A stretch of 64,000 bases of DNA from Membranipora membranacea (lineage: Eukaryota > Bryozoa > Gymnolaemata > Cheilostomatida > Membraniporidae): positions 27,206,025-27,270,024 of the forward strand of contig OU612070.1 of NCBI GenBank assembly GCA_914767715.1, read 5' to 3'. This document shows, piece by piece, positions 24,786 through 37,861 of the stretch. Position 1 is the first letter of the stretch; each line of letters begins with the position of its first letter. Position numbers and translations under genes: made by a program. The notes below the pieces were generated by a model. That model saw nothing but the letters and a program-made list of their open reading frames with translations. It was not told the DNA's origin and ran no database searches.

Positions 24786-27700
24786 CCTACAATGCATGGA
24801 AACTTAGTGACTCTACCAAGTTCCATGTAATTATCTAACATTCTGGTTCAGGAGCAAAAATCAATGCTCTGATAAAAGACATTTTTATTGCAATACTTAA
24901 AGTGATAATGGTATTGTATAAAAAATCTTATCTTATGTAGACTAACTGAATTTATTGGTGTAGCTGGGGGTGACATGGTTTGCTCAGACTGTGATGTTGT
25001 TGAACTATAAATCTAAATAATCTGGTAGAGAGAATGTTGAAAGAGATTCATCGATAACATCTATATTAGCATTATTCAGAAGAAACGTGATGGCATAATT
25101 TGTGGATACATTGCTCAATTTTATCATTTTTAATTTCTTTAACACCCATGATTATACCTTGTTTCATCAATGATATTATGGCCTATTTGTCACAAATATT
25201 TGTATGATTAAAGGATTATCGATGCTTGGTGTTTGATTGATGGTGAAAACAATAGTCACAGTCATAGAGTCTAACATAGAGTGAGGTTTTAATGCTTGTA
25301 CAAAATTAGTTTGAAAACTAAAAATAGAGTTGTGGCCGTTTGTTGGTAAACAACTTAACACATCAACGAAATGATTTCTTCACATCGAAATTCTTAATCT
25401 GCTCTATGCGGTTGGGAAAAAAAATTACATCCGGTTTATCTGTGCCACCTCGGTCACAGGAAACATTAGGGAGATATGTAAATGTGTAGAACAGACTACA
25501 ACACTGATAAGTTGGAACAGTTACTAATCTTCGGACAATGAGGAAGAATGCAAAAAAAATAGCTTGGGTTGCAGTAGTTTCGATTTTCCGAATATTTAAA
25601 AGAATTATGCTTCATTATTCCACTACAGTTATTACTGCATCAACTTTCTTGGTGGTAACAGGAAGGGTAGTTTACATTAACAGGTTTTCAGCGGGGTCTT
25701 CCCCTCCTCAATCTGTCACACAGGAGGCAGCGAATGTGGATCCCAGGCTATTATCTGTGTATTTGCCATCAATCCATGACTGTTAATGTCTACTTGAAGA
25801 CGTAGGTTAAGCACCTAGAAATAGCCGGACATGTTTAAGATGTTAGTAATAATGCTAAAACTAAAGGAAATCTTCAACCTCCCAATTTTTCCTGTCTGTT
25901 GAGTCTTTAATATGTTGACACCTTCATAGGTAAAGTAGAACTTGGCCTATTCGCGGGGCTTCCTACCCCTTCCCTGTATCAAAGTATATAAATACAAGAT
26001 CACAGGCTTGTTCTAACATTTGATTTTAGGATCAATGTTTTCGAGTTTGAAAATAAATGTTCTAACTCTCGGATAAGCATTCAGGTGTCAAAAATTAAAT
26101 CAATTTATCCTCGAAATGATATAAATTTAAGACAAATACTTAATTATTGCTCTGCAGTACTGCAAACTCGGGGCCTGGAAGTCTTTGGACCTTCTGAAGG
26201 TTAGATGATTCGCCATCTCATCACTCACATCAATAAAGTTTTCCTTCATCACATTGTTAGCTTGGGATATTACTGTGTAAATGAGCAGTGATTGATACTA
26301 ATGGAGGTTTTATGGTAGTGCACCAGGATATGCAGAACCAATAATGAAAAGTCATGATCACCAGTAGCCATGAATTACAGACCAGAGAATTTATGACCAA
26401 ATATGATGAGCAGTGTGCAATTCTAGGTTTTTAAATCTGTCTATTTATAATAGTGCATTTTTACATCCTAAGATTATTGAATTTTGTCAGCCACACCAAA
26501 ACGTGAATTAATAGCGTTAGTATCATGTATCAAGTTAATATAATTGACTGCCATTTTGTGACAGATTACCCAAACAAGCACTTGTACTGTGGTTGTCATG
26601 TGGGCTGTCAGAACTACAAACTCAGGATATTTGTGTCAGTTACATCAGTTAATACCTTTATCTTCTGCAGATTAAGTTTTGATCAGTGGTAATTGTTGTA
26701 GTGAAATTGTATCGGTTGGCAATTTCCCTTTTATCATTGGAAAGTAACCAAATTGACAGCAACATGTTATTTGCTCAATTTATCATTTTATTGATAGGAC
26801 TGAAACAAAATCGCTGCCGCAAATATATCACATCGTTATCGGTGAATATTTAGACACAAAATCAGCACTGTTATTGTTTGTGTCGGCAATACTTGATATA
26901 ATGCATATTGAGATGTGACTGTGGCTATATTTGTATCAAAGCGTTGTTGACTATCTGATGTGTTGTAGGTTTTCAGGGATAGTGATAATTTTAATATCTG
27001 TTAATAGGTTTGCTAATCCCTTTTAAGTTTCTTGTTCACATGTGTTTGTCAATGGTCGCTGCTATATCGGAATGCATTTTATCCTCAGCGATGAATTCAA
27101 CTTTAGAGTTTGCTTATGAAATGATAGAAATGTGTTGAAGAATTCATACTTTTCCTTTCATGTTCAGAGCGTCACTGCTGACCTAGTCGAAGGATTATTA
27201 AGATGATGCCACCTTATTGAATCTCAAAATAATTGTATTAAATCCAGAGTGCCACACCGTCCCCACCATCACCATTAACCTATGCTTTTACTATTCAATT
27301 CTATTATTACATTAACCCTCATTCAACCCGTTATACGCAAGAATATCACCGCTCTAGATTATTTTCCTGTAAAAATGGGTTTATTAGACAGTTTGTTCTC
27401 AGTCTAGTATTTTTAACGGAATTTCTCAATGGTGTGTTAAGTTAAAGGCAAATTGGGCTCTGGGATTACAAGGTAACTAATTTATTTTCTAAGAATGGAC
27501 AATTTATGTCCATTCTTGCATCCTCGTTTTGGCAAAGAGCCACCTGGATATAATGATGACATGATTTGCAGTTTATTAATTTTCTCATCATAGGCTGGAA
27601 TGCCAACAGGCTGGTTTAAAAGATGTGCACAAAGGTATCAAATATTTAATACAGCTTTCCTTTCAAATAAATGAGAAAATATTTTCTGTTTTAGTGGAAG

Positions 27701-30700
27701 CAGCGGAGCTATTATCCCAAGGCTCAGTGACAGCTTAGCGCCTACTGTTGACTTTTTCAAACATTTTGTTTATGTTGTCTCAACTTCTTAACGAATCAGA
27801 CACTAAATGGAGCTTGTGATTAATCTAAGTCTTAAGTGGTGCACAAAAGCTGAGCAACTAAGCTTAAAATATAACATTCAGGGATGATTGCTGGGGGTTA
27901 ATGGGCTTACACCTTTACCATTAGGAGACACAAATGGCTTCACAAACCCTCCTAATGACATAACACCAGTGTGGTTAATCCGACAGCAAACACAGTTTAA
28001 ATTCTAAAATGCTCAAAATACTAAAAGTTTCTCTCTCTGTGTGGGTCAAGGGCTTTAGAAAGTTTAGCAAGCTGTGCCATGCAGTTACAGTGAACCTTAT
28101 CGGTGGTTAGAAAAGTCATAAACTTGCTAGTCTTTACATAGGCTGCACATATTTGAACGGCTTTTTTATTTAATTAAAGGAAAATAGTGTGAATCTTAAT
28201 GTTAGCAAGGATAGCATACCGACTAGACAATATCACATTGATCTTCTCGTATGATTTTTGAGAGGACAAAGGCAGTCCATAATCATGACTGTCAATGGAT
28301 CTATGTACTGTTTCCCTAGCCTTATCACGGTGGCCATCTGATATCTTGTTTGTCTTTTAAATAAGAATTTAAACAAACCGTAGAGCCTTATAATAAAATT
28401 TCTGTACCCAAGCACAGTCTTTACAGGGCTCAACAAACTTGCAGGATAGGTAGGCTGGTATTCAAATGTGATAACACAGAAATGAAAGTTTGTCATCCCC
28501 AATATACTGTTGATTTATTCAAAGACTCTTTAATTTTGTGTATTTGAATTTTTTTAAGCAGGCAATGAAAATATCCTACGTAAGAGAGAGGGATTATAGA
28601 TTTCAAAAAAGGATAATGCAAAAAAGCCAGTATTTTACTCCACCCAAATCCTAAGTATAAAAAGTAGCAGGCGTTTTTATGTACAGCCCAACACTTAACC
28701 TTGCGATGATTGTTGACATGGCCATAAGAAAAGCTATTAAACACACAAATAATGTTCTTCTGCAGATGATCACAATGGATCAATGCTAATCTGCAGCTAA
28801 TTACGCTGTTAATCTAAGGCAGTAAAGGCAACACCCAATACTTAATACTACTATAACCCCTACTAAAACCTAGTCTAAAACCTAGTCTAAATCGGCTTAA
28901 TCTCCTAATCTACTACTAATGCTTCCTCTTCAAAAAGCTGCCGCTGTTTCCCAGGTGGAGGAGGATCTCTTTGCTGCTCGTTGGCCCAGCAGACCAGAAT
29001 CTCACCTAGGCACTAATCCAGTATCTAATCTGTCTAAATTGTGTGAATCAGGCCGGCTTTTAAACATTTTCCATCCCAAAAACCTTTCCCTCACATGGGT
29101 TCTGATATCATTTGTATTACATAAATTGGGCAATAACTAAACATTATCGCAATTAAGGGCGGTTTGCGGACAACTTTCATGGAGGGATTTGGTCCGGAAG
29201 GGCTGTAACCACTTAATAATGTTCACACGACTGACACAGTGTAGTAAAATGCCTTAGCGTATCAGATTTACACTTGTATACTGCTGCTGAGAGCTGGGAG
29301 TGCTTATCATTAGTCATCAGCTTGTTTTACTCTATAAAAATGGGCATGGTTTTTTATGGATGCAGTTTTGATAAACATGCAAATTTATATCCCTAGATGA
29401 ATGCGACAATTTTAAGTTTATCCTGCTTGTTCCAACCTCAATCACCCTTTGCCCTTGGCTGTAGTCATGCTCAAATCTTCTGACGGCCTCCTTTGTCACA
29501 GCAGATGAGAGATTTGAAGTCTCCTGTATATTACGTTCATAAGGTATTTTATGTATTTGCCTATCACACAGTAGCCGAATTTTAAAACGAGTTTAATCTG
29601 TGACAAGTGATTTTAACCAACACTCGTAACAAGAATAAACAAACCCTACACTCCTCGTTTTGTGATTTTTTGTGGGCGGCCAGCGACCCACCCTCAGACT
29701 GCCTACGTGCCACAGCAGACTAGGCTAACAATTAAGAATGTTACTTATGTTTGCCCTTCAGATTTATGTCAGTTTTCCGACAAAATTTGCTTTCAATTTG
29801 CGGATCAATTACGTTAAGCCGGGCGGCAAACTTGGCAAAATCCTAAATCACTGAGAGATTGATCGCTGAAAATCCCATAATTGAAGTTAGAGGGCACAAT
29901 TTTGATCAGTTTTCAGGTATATTTACACAAAGCTACAAAGGTTTCAGCAGCGTTTGAAGGCTTCTATCACATACTTATGATGAGTACAAAACAGTGCGTT
30001 CAACTTCTTACCAGCTTCGGATGCTCTCTAGGCTCACATATTTACGGAACATTTATTTCTATTAGTTAACATTTTACACCAAAATTTAGTGCAATTTAGA
30101 AGATTTATGTTGACCTTTGTCTGGAGAGATTTACAAATTATCGCTAATAATAGTAAGGGAAGGCTCCCGCTCAAGTATCAAACAGGCCTAGGATTTTTTA
30201 TTGGCATAATAGTCGGAATTCTTAAAGTTTGATGTAAAATGTTGTAACAAATCACAGTTTTTAGCTCTAAAAGGCACCAGCCTGATTACAGCTTCCCCTG
30301 GGCACCACATCACATCATACAGGAATTACTGGTGAACGATATTACCAATTCATACTGCTCATAACGTTGGTAACTGTTTCCGTTATTCCGAGAGTCAGTA
30401 ATGGGTTATCTTTTGATATAACAAACACTTGAGACGTATAGAAGGCATTTTTTGCAACAAATTTGTAACATTTTGGAACACCTCACCTCTCACAATTGAA
30501 TGTAAGATATTTTACAGTAGCCATTACATCAGGTGTGCTAAATTTGCCACTGTGTCAAAATAAAGAGACAACTGTCAGACGTCATTCAACTTATATGAAT
30601 CTGGAAGCAATAAATCACCAAAAGTCAAGATTAAAAGGAATTTAACAGAGATTTAACACCTTTTTATAACAATATTTTGGCTAATTCATCATTGGAAATG

Positions 30701-31649
30701 GAATCAAAGAGTAATTTGGGGACTATTATCGCTAGGGTATCATCCTAAATGATTTTCTTGAAAGACTCTGTCTTGGTTGCCAAAATCAACAAAATCACTA
30801 ATTCCTGCCTAATAGCATCTTTGATGCTCCTAATACAACAACAATAATTTACTAATACCGTGGTATTGACCTTTTGATATTCATACTGTTTATATAGATT
30901 TACCATTATCATTAGGGTCCCTTTACAGATTACTGATTTATTTCTTATACTGTCACCTTTGAATGCAGTTTAACCTCATGGCTGGTTGCCAAATCTGCCT
31001 GTGTCTTGAGGTCTCATTTTAAAGCTGAAAAGAGAATGGTGAAAGATGTAAATAGGTAAATAGGTAAAAGGCAAGCTGCACATCTCAAAATAAACACGTT
31101 CGGATTTGTGATGCATTGTTTGCAGAAGATTTGTAATGTATATCGATATATTACAATTTGTTGAGGACCAACAGATAAACCTGTAAATATGAGACTAAGA
31201 TTAGGCCCTAAAGACACCAGCTTGTCGCCATTTCCAGCTTTCTACAAGCCACTCACCACTCAGCTAATAAAATATTAATCCCCTGATTGGGTGTTATAAC
31301 TCAATGGCGACAAGTATCTCATCCCCAGATAGAAACACTCATCTCAAAAAACACTACACCTCATATCAAACAATCTACATATCTCTATTGTTAGCTTACC
31401 AGAGAAAAAGTCAACACAACAATTCACCTGTATGAAATGGAGATCTGCTTAAGATGAGCTAACGGCGCTAAAAACTTTTTAAAACAAACTTGTTTGCTGG
31501 TGATTGAAAGATCATCTATAAATAATTAAATAATATAATTGGTAATAAACACCGGTAAAATACATATTAAATAATGTATTTTTATTTCGGCTGATGATAT
31601 CATCCAGGAAATATGCCTACACGAGGCAAGCGAGAAGAGAAAGAGCTCA

Positions 31650-31770
31650 GACTCCTTTTATTATTATTTTTCCATGTATGTGCTGTACATTCGATGCTAT
31701 CAACCTATCACAGGATGGATATTAGAATTTAGGCAATAAACAAACTTCAACTTCAAACTTCAAACTTCAA
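31650..31770 (+). mobile_element. Retroposon (LINE-like) 3' end with CTTCAA tail
   Basis: AATAAA (31735-31740) followed by a short tandem tail of CTTCAA/CTTCAAA units to 31770. A polyadenylation signal followed by a simple repeat is typical of the 3' ends of CR1/L2/RTE-type LINEs and their SINEs. The 5' boundary given is only a guess; I see no reverse-transcriptase reading frame. Confidence 0.4.
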
Positions 31771-31789
31771 GAGAAAACAGTAACGACAG

Positions 31790-31940
31790 AGTGATAATAA
31801 TAATATGAACTTTATTGAACTGATCAGTGCAGAGAAGCAAATAAGATCATGTTTTACATGTCTAAAAACAATAACTAAGAGACAATGTAGCGAACAATGA
31901 AGACAGGATAAAAACGGATGCTACATGCCTATACACAAAA
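31790..31940 (-). mobile_element. Retroposon 3' end with ATT tail, opposite orientation
   Basis: Read on the minus strand, AATAAAGTTCATATTATTATTATC ends the element (shown here beyond its core only by position 31793-31817): a polyadenylation-like AATAAAG followed by a trinucleotide tail. It lies tail-to-tail with the plus-strand retroposon ending at 31770. The 5' boundary is uncertain and the family is not identified. Confidence 0.35.
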
Positions 31941-32967
31941 ATGAAAGATATATGTCAGTTGGTCAGGATTTATAAGTAAAAAATGTGAAGTTAAAAATAT
32001 TTATGAAAAAGACTTCTACCTAGGAGTGATGTTCGGCTCGTTGGTTGGGCTTGCTTTTGGTGACATCTGCCTGCCTGACTGTGATCAACATTTATCACAT
32101 TAATCTATTAATGATCGCAGACTAATTTATGGTGAGGTTTTTTATAGAATTGAAAGGAAAGAAAGCAGCCAATAACCAACATTTAGTTCATCAATTTAAG
32201 AGTCTGCGGTGAGATCTGGTGTCTGGTATTGGTTGGTGGTGAAGCGCTGAGAAGTGGCATATTATTTGGCCCCTTACATCTGATCTGACACCAAATGGTC
32301 CTTGATTGCTCTTTTCAGTCCTATCTGCAATTATTGGCATCTAAGAAAATTAGTTAATGAGAATTTTAGTTCCTGATTCTATATTGTATATAGGATAAGA
32401 TTGGCTTTTCCTCATTGCTCACACTGTTAATAGCATATTGAGATTTTTGTGATTGCCAGGTTTTGGTAGGTTTGGCTTTGATTCCTCCATTCTATAAGGA
32501 TTTGTTTTTTGTGTATCATTTGAAGACAGGTTGGTGGCAGCGCGTTCTGGTAGTAAAATGACGAAGTAGAACATGTCAGATTGATTAATGGTAGCAGCTA
32601 GAAACCTCATTTGTCTCTCTAACATTCTGTTGTACACATAATTATTACATTTGAGGAAATATGGATGAACTTTGAAGAATGCTACATATTTATACGTTAA
32701 TTTGTAAATTTGCCATTGGTTGGTTTGGTCGTAAAAATTCATTCAAGGAAGTCATTAAATGGTAGATTAAGGCAGTGCTTTTTTTCATGACTCGTAAGGC
32801 TGTAAGATAAGAAAATATAATGTATAACCTTCATGAGGGTTATAGCCAAAAGTAGACTCTCGCCAGACATGTTCCATAACTGCTACCATTCACGCAATTA
32901 CTGAAAAATAACAATAGGATTTAATAATGTTGGTTTCAATAGTAGTAAGTCTATAAAATCATTGTCC

Positions 32968-33087
32968 CTGCCCATATTAGAGACAGTTTATCCCATCTAC
33001 GCTCTTTGCCCATGACAGAGACACATTATCCTATCTATGCACTCTGCCCAAAGAGAGGTAGTTTAGTCTTTGTTTGATCTCTGCCCA
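32968..33087. repeat. Degenerate minisatellite, three copies of about 38 bp
   Basis: Units begin with CTGCCCATATTAGAGACAG, TTGCCCATGACAGAGACAC and CTGCCCAAAGAGAGGTAG, and each continues with a (T)TAT/TAG...ATCT.. segment. A fourth CTGCCCA closes the array. Confidence 0.65.
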
Positions 33088-35914
33088 CACCAAACTAATT
33101 ACAGGATCTGCAATAATAGGTTTAGACATCAATAAATTCGCCTATTATGATTTTTTATCCGATGGATTTGGAAGCTTTAGCAATAGATATTCAGATATAC
33201 CACGGCCAAGTAGGGTGAACTTGGCAAAAGACATCAATGGCTATATTTAGTGATCAGGTAAAATCATGAGAAAATGTCCGACAAGAATTCAGATGTTGTC
33301 ATTAGCCCATCTTTTGATGTGAGCATTTGGTTTTCCGTCACACTTGAGACTTAGTTAAAGCTTTCCGATCTGATACGACTTTTGGCAATGATACTCTGAA
33401 CAATGCTACATTACCGAGCTACTAATGCGACTTGGGAGGTTCAATTTTCTCACCTTTCCAGCACAATCAACGTAGCAGATCATGTTCGATTTAGATCTGC
33501 TATAATCGTGAATAAGATGTCTATCTTTTAATACAATCCTCCAAATCCTTTTGAAAACCAGGTAAAGCATGACGTTTCAATCAAACTATCTGGAGATATA
33601 TGACTTGAGCCAACACCCAAGTAGAATATTTTTAGATGGCCACTCCGATTTGTGATATAATAACGCTTGACTTCTATATTTATACGAGGGGCTCGGCGTA
33701 ATACGCCGTTGATGTATGATGATCCCACCCATCCGCTGATTTCTCTAGCTGAGAAGCATTTGGCACATTTCAGTATAATACATTGATAGCCCAGCTATTT
33801 ATTATTTTGCTTCCATTTCCTAAAATTAATAACTGAATATCCCATAAAACTAAGATAAATAGACCTAATTCTGTGGAGAAAGCCAAGTTCTCAAGCCCTG
33901 AAAGCTTCCAAATCGTCATACATACTAATCTTCCCAATTCCAGCTGTTTGCATCAAACACATGGAATTGGATACTATAATAAATGTAACCAGATCAAGCC
34001 CTGTAATAGATGAACTGCCAGATAGTTTATTGCGTTGAGAGATGACCAAACTTGATGTTAGGTACAGCAAGGAGTTGGAAGATCTTAGGTACAGCTACTC
34101 CATGACACAGTGGTGAGGATAGTCAGGCATTTGTAGGAGGAATGTACCATGTATCTACCAGGCACCTACCAGGTATATCCCTAACAGTCTATTAGGTTGT
34201 ATACCTGTTTTCCTCTTTTACTACTGTTTAGTGTCAAGCTCATAGCCTTTATGGGCCTTCTTTGGTATCTGTTGAAAGATGAACCTATAACCACTTATGA
34301 TTTTCATATGGCAATGAATGGAGTTCATTGCATAGAGCCTTGGCTGGTTTTGGCTAGTTAACCCAAGCGACGCAAGACTTGTCTCCGGTCATAGCAGCTT
34401 AGCGATTATTGCAATGTTTTATGTTTATTTGACTTCGCAGTATCCATTTTGTAATATTTATTAATTCCAGGAAAATGATTCATAACAGGTTGTTCATGAT
34501 GATTCAAATCCTGCTATTGCTAATAATGTTATTGTTGAAACAATCAGGCAAAAATCTTTCACACTTTTTGCGACATTTTTTCCAGTATTAGGTAATTGAT
34601 TTATAGATATGTAGAAATGAGTTATAGTTCCTTTCCAATTCCTTATCAGTGTGAACTGTTATGATAACATTACAAAATTTTCATAACCCTTCCTCCTCCA
34701 CGCATGAAATGCACCAACGATCAGCCTTCTTCTCTATAATTGTATCACTTCTAGAGGGAGTCCACTGTACAAACGGACATCAATAGTTATCATATGATCA
34801 TTCACCGAAGGCTGTGACTGTACTCCTATTGGTTGAGCACAGAGCCTACTGCGGATCAATGAAGCTATTATCATTTGACAATTAGAGATTAGCAGGAGAA
34901 TAAGCTTTTAGGTAAATTTAATAGCACCTGCTGGGCAAAATTATACTGACATATAAACAAGGTGCTCTGTTGACAGCCTGGCTCTCTCTCTCTGTATTTC
35001 ATTTGACAACTGGTGACTCGCTGTGACGGTTTGACAAAATATACCTGCACTGCTGCACTTATCTCATCAAGGCTTATGTCTGGTGATAGGAAGTGAGATA
35101 GTATTATTAGTGTATCACTGTATCTGAGCAGAGAGACATCTCATTGTTAGGAAGACCTGGATTGGAACAAGACAGAAAGAGATTTATCTATAACAGGTAT
35201 GAGTAGATCTATTTTCACTTTCCCTCTTCGGAGACATTTATATATGTAATAAGTGACGTTTAGGATGTGAATTCAATTCTTAAAAAGGTTCCAGCTAACA
35301 TAATATATGCTGCCCACCGGTGCTGTTGATTTGAGAGTAATAAAACCACAAAAGGAGCGGAGCTTATTTAGAGATAAATAGTACATATCTAAGGTTTCAT
35401 GTATCTGTAAGTTCTGACTTTATAATGTTGTTGGGGTCGGAGGTTTTCCCAGCAGCAAAAAGAAAACTCAAATGCATAGCTCTATTTTATTATTCTGTTC
35501 AGGCATTAAAAAAAAATCTGATTAATGCCATTGTATATTACTGAGTATTGTATTTATAGCCTGGTGACTCAAAAATGGGAATGACTTTTTAGAAAAATTG
35601 AATTTTTAACTACAATATTTCAAGGAACAAACTTTTTATTATCACATTTTTTACAAATATCCCCTCTTGTGGATATATAATATATCCTGGTGTGAGGTCA
35701 TTAAATGTTGATTGGCACGTATTTTGGTATTTTGGCAATTTTCTATCGGCAATTTGTCATAATATAGCTTACACCTGCGTTCAGTTACCGTGTAACATTT
35801 ACCACTGATCTCATAAAAAGAGGCTCATCATCAATGAAACCTTACAGACATATAATTTTCGAGAAATTTAAATTAAAGGATACGGTGGGAAGGGCCAGGT
35901 GACTAATAAACGTG

Positions 35915-36388
35915 TAATCCTTTAAGCTCTTATTGGGCAACATATTTGTGATTTAGGTAAGAGAGTTATTCACTTTTCCCTCTGCGCTGGTTGATCCAGT
36001 TCAAACGAGAAATTAAAGGATTTCGGTCATTTTTAATTTCGTTGACAAGCCACAAACTATTCCCGGCCCAGTTTGGCAATCAAAAAAAGCTCAGATAGCT
36101 GGATATTAATCCACAGTTTGAGTTCATCTTGAGATTAGATGATTAGAGGCGGATCATGAGAATCTGTTTTCACGCTAACAGCTCCTGAATGTAACACCTT
36201 AGCGGACCGGACCGGAGCCTGAGCGTTACTACCCGTTTAATGTTCTCTTTGATATAACGCTGTGACAATTAAGGAGATTAGTAACCGATGTCGCCTGGGA
36301 CGATAAGAACACCTATATTTAATCCTATTATATCACAGCTTACCTGTGTCTCACAATCGCATTAATCCTTTTTGAGCCTCCATAATCC
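35915..36388. promoter_or_regulatory. Cluster of five TAATCC (K50 homeodomain) sites, candidate GSC enhancer
   Basis: TAATCC on the plus strand at 35915-35920, 36107-36112, 36320-36325, 36363-36368 and 36383-36388. TAATCC is the preferred core of K50 homeodomains such as Goosecoid, Otx and Bicoid. At this base composition about 0.3 copies on both strands would be expected in 474 bp. The cluster lies about 1.5-2 kb upstream of the goosecoid start codon, so autoregulation or Otx input is plausible but unproven. Confidence 0.45.
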
Positions 36389-37861
36389 ACGATGATATTA
36401 TTAGATTATACCATTACAGTCTTGAGTTATAATTAACTCTTTAGAAGTTTGAACATCAAAACGACCAAAGAACTAATTTCCATATAATTTAACGAATCAT
36501 TAGTAGCATTAATATACCCTTAGTAAGACATGATCGAAACCACCCAAACGGACATTATACAAGAGCACTTAAGAATATTGACTCCAAAATTCAGACTATT
36601 TTTTTACACATAAATTAGTTTTGTCTGAAAATGACAGTTGTTCAAAGTGCTTTTTAAAACTATTTGTATAAACTAGTTGATATAAAAAAGACCACAGTAG
36701 TATTTTCTTGCAACAAATTGCTTTCAAAGTACTCTTTATTTTTATCAGAAAAACACAATGATGATACACAGAGGTATTATGATATAAGTAAGACATGGTA
36801 TTCTGATCGATAAATCATGCACTGCCACTGTCAAAATGTACTGTTGCAAAATGTCTGAGCAAATTGACTTTATTGTGGACGAGACACAAGTTTAGTTTGA
36901 AATTATCCGATTGCTCTCATGGAGATATATAATCTCCTTTCTCTTCATAAATTCAGAATAAAGCAAAATGAGAAAACAATGATGTAGTTATATTTTCATT
37001 AATAATTTTGAGATCAGCAAACAAAAAAATCAAATTGTGAATAATATGTCTGTGGGAACCTTCTGTGTTCCCGGTCAAGTTATCAATATGACGATTAATG
37101 GTGAAGTTTGAGCTGATCCCATTGAGCTGTGTTCCTAACTATATTCTGAGCTGTTTGAATGTTCCGAGCCTTCACAGTAACGTTTTCCGCCAGATGCTAT
37201 CTCAAAGGTACGCTCCAATTGCTTTACCAAATGGACAATATAAAATTCTCTATGGTGGCCTTTGTGGTAACCAGGCCACACAGGTGAATATAATTGGATA
37301 TAGATGGCTTTGCACCAGAACTGGCTGACAAAAATATCAAATTAAATACAGATGTCCCTAACATAGAATAAACTATATATATGATTATAATGCCTTGAAT
37401 AAATATCTACTGCGTTTATAATAATTTCAACTAATCTTTGCAAATTATCACAATTTAAACATTATGCTCCTCAGTATAGCCGCCTACAAGGTAACAAATC
37501 TGTGGGATTATGACAATTTAGAAGTAAATCACTTGTTTCCATAGAATTGTAGATTGTATAATGGTGCTTCCTAGCATCTTGGGACACATAGGGTTTCTGA
37601 TAAGTTAGCAGAGAAGCCTCATATACTCCAGTCACAGGTGTGGCAAGATAAAATGTCTCCATCCGTTGTGTGAAAAACAAAACAAAGACATTCTGATAGG
37701 ATATTTATGCTTTCAGCAGAAATCCTCACATCAAAACATTAGCGCCTAGATTAAGGAAAACACCTCATCATAAGACAGGACAATAAACAGACATTATTAA
37801 CATTCACCTCCGGGTTTTCTAACAGATCTGTTTCTATTTTTACAGATTTACGTATCCCACA

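Larger units (their letters stand above)
23637..37845. other. 14-kb gene desert upstream of goosecoid
   Basis: No supportable exon. It holds a tRNA-like SINE head (24711-24785), two retroposon 3' ends facing each other near 31735-31940, a three-copy minisatellite (32968-33087) and the TAATCC cluster (35915-36388). Short open frames here (for example 25538-25786 and 37098-37328) look random. Developmental transcription-factor genes often sit beside such deserts, which carry their enhancers; the promoter of goosecoid and any 5' untranslated exon must lie in its last part. Confidence 0.6.

Noticed and set aside
24487-24807. 106-codon plus frame
   Set aside because: Runs through the complement of the SINE head; open by chance.
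25538-25786. 82-codon plus frame starting MRKNAKK
   Set aside because: Isolated in the gene desert, no splice context or recognisable motif.
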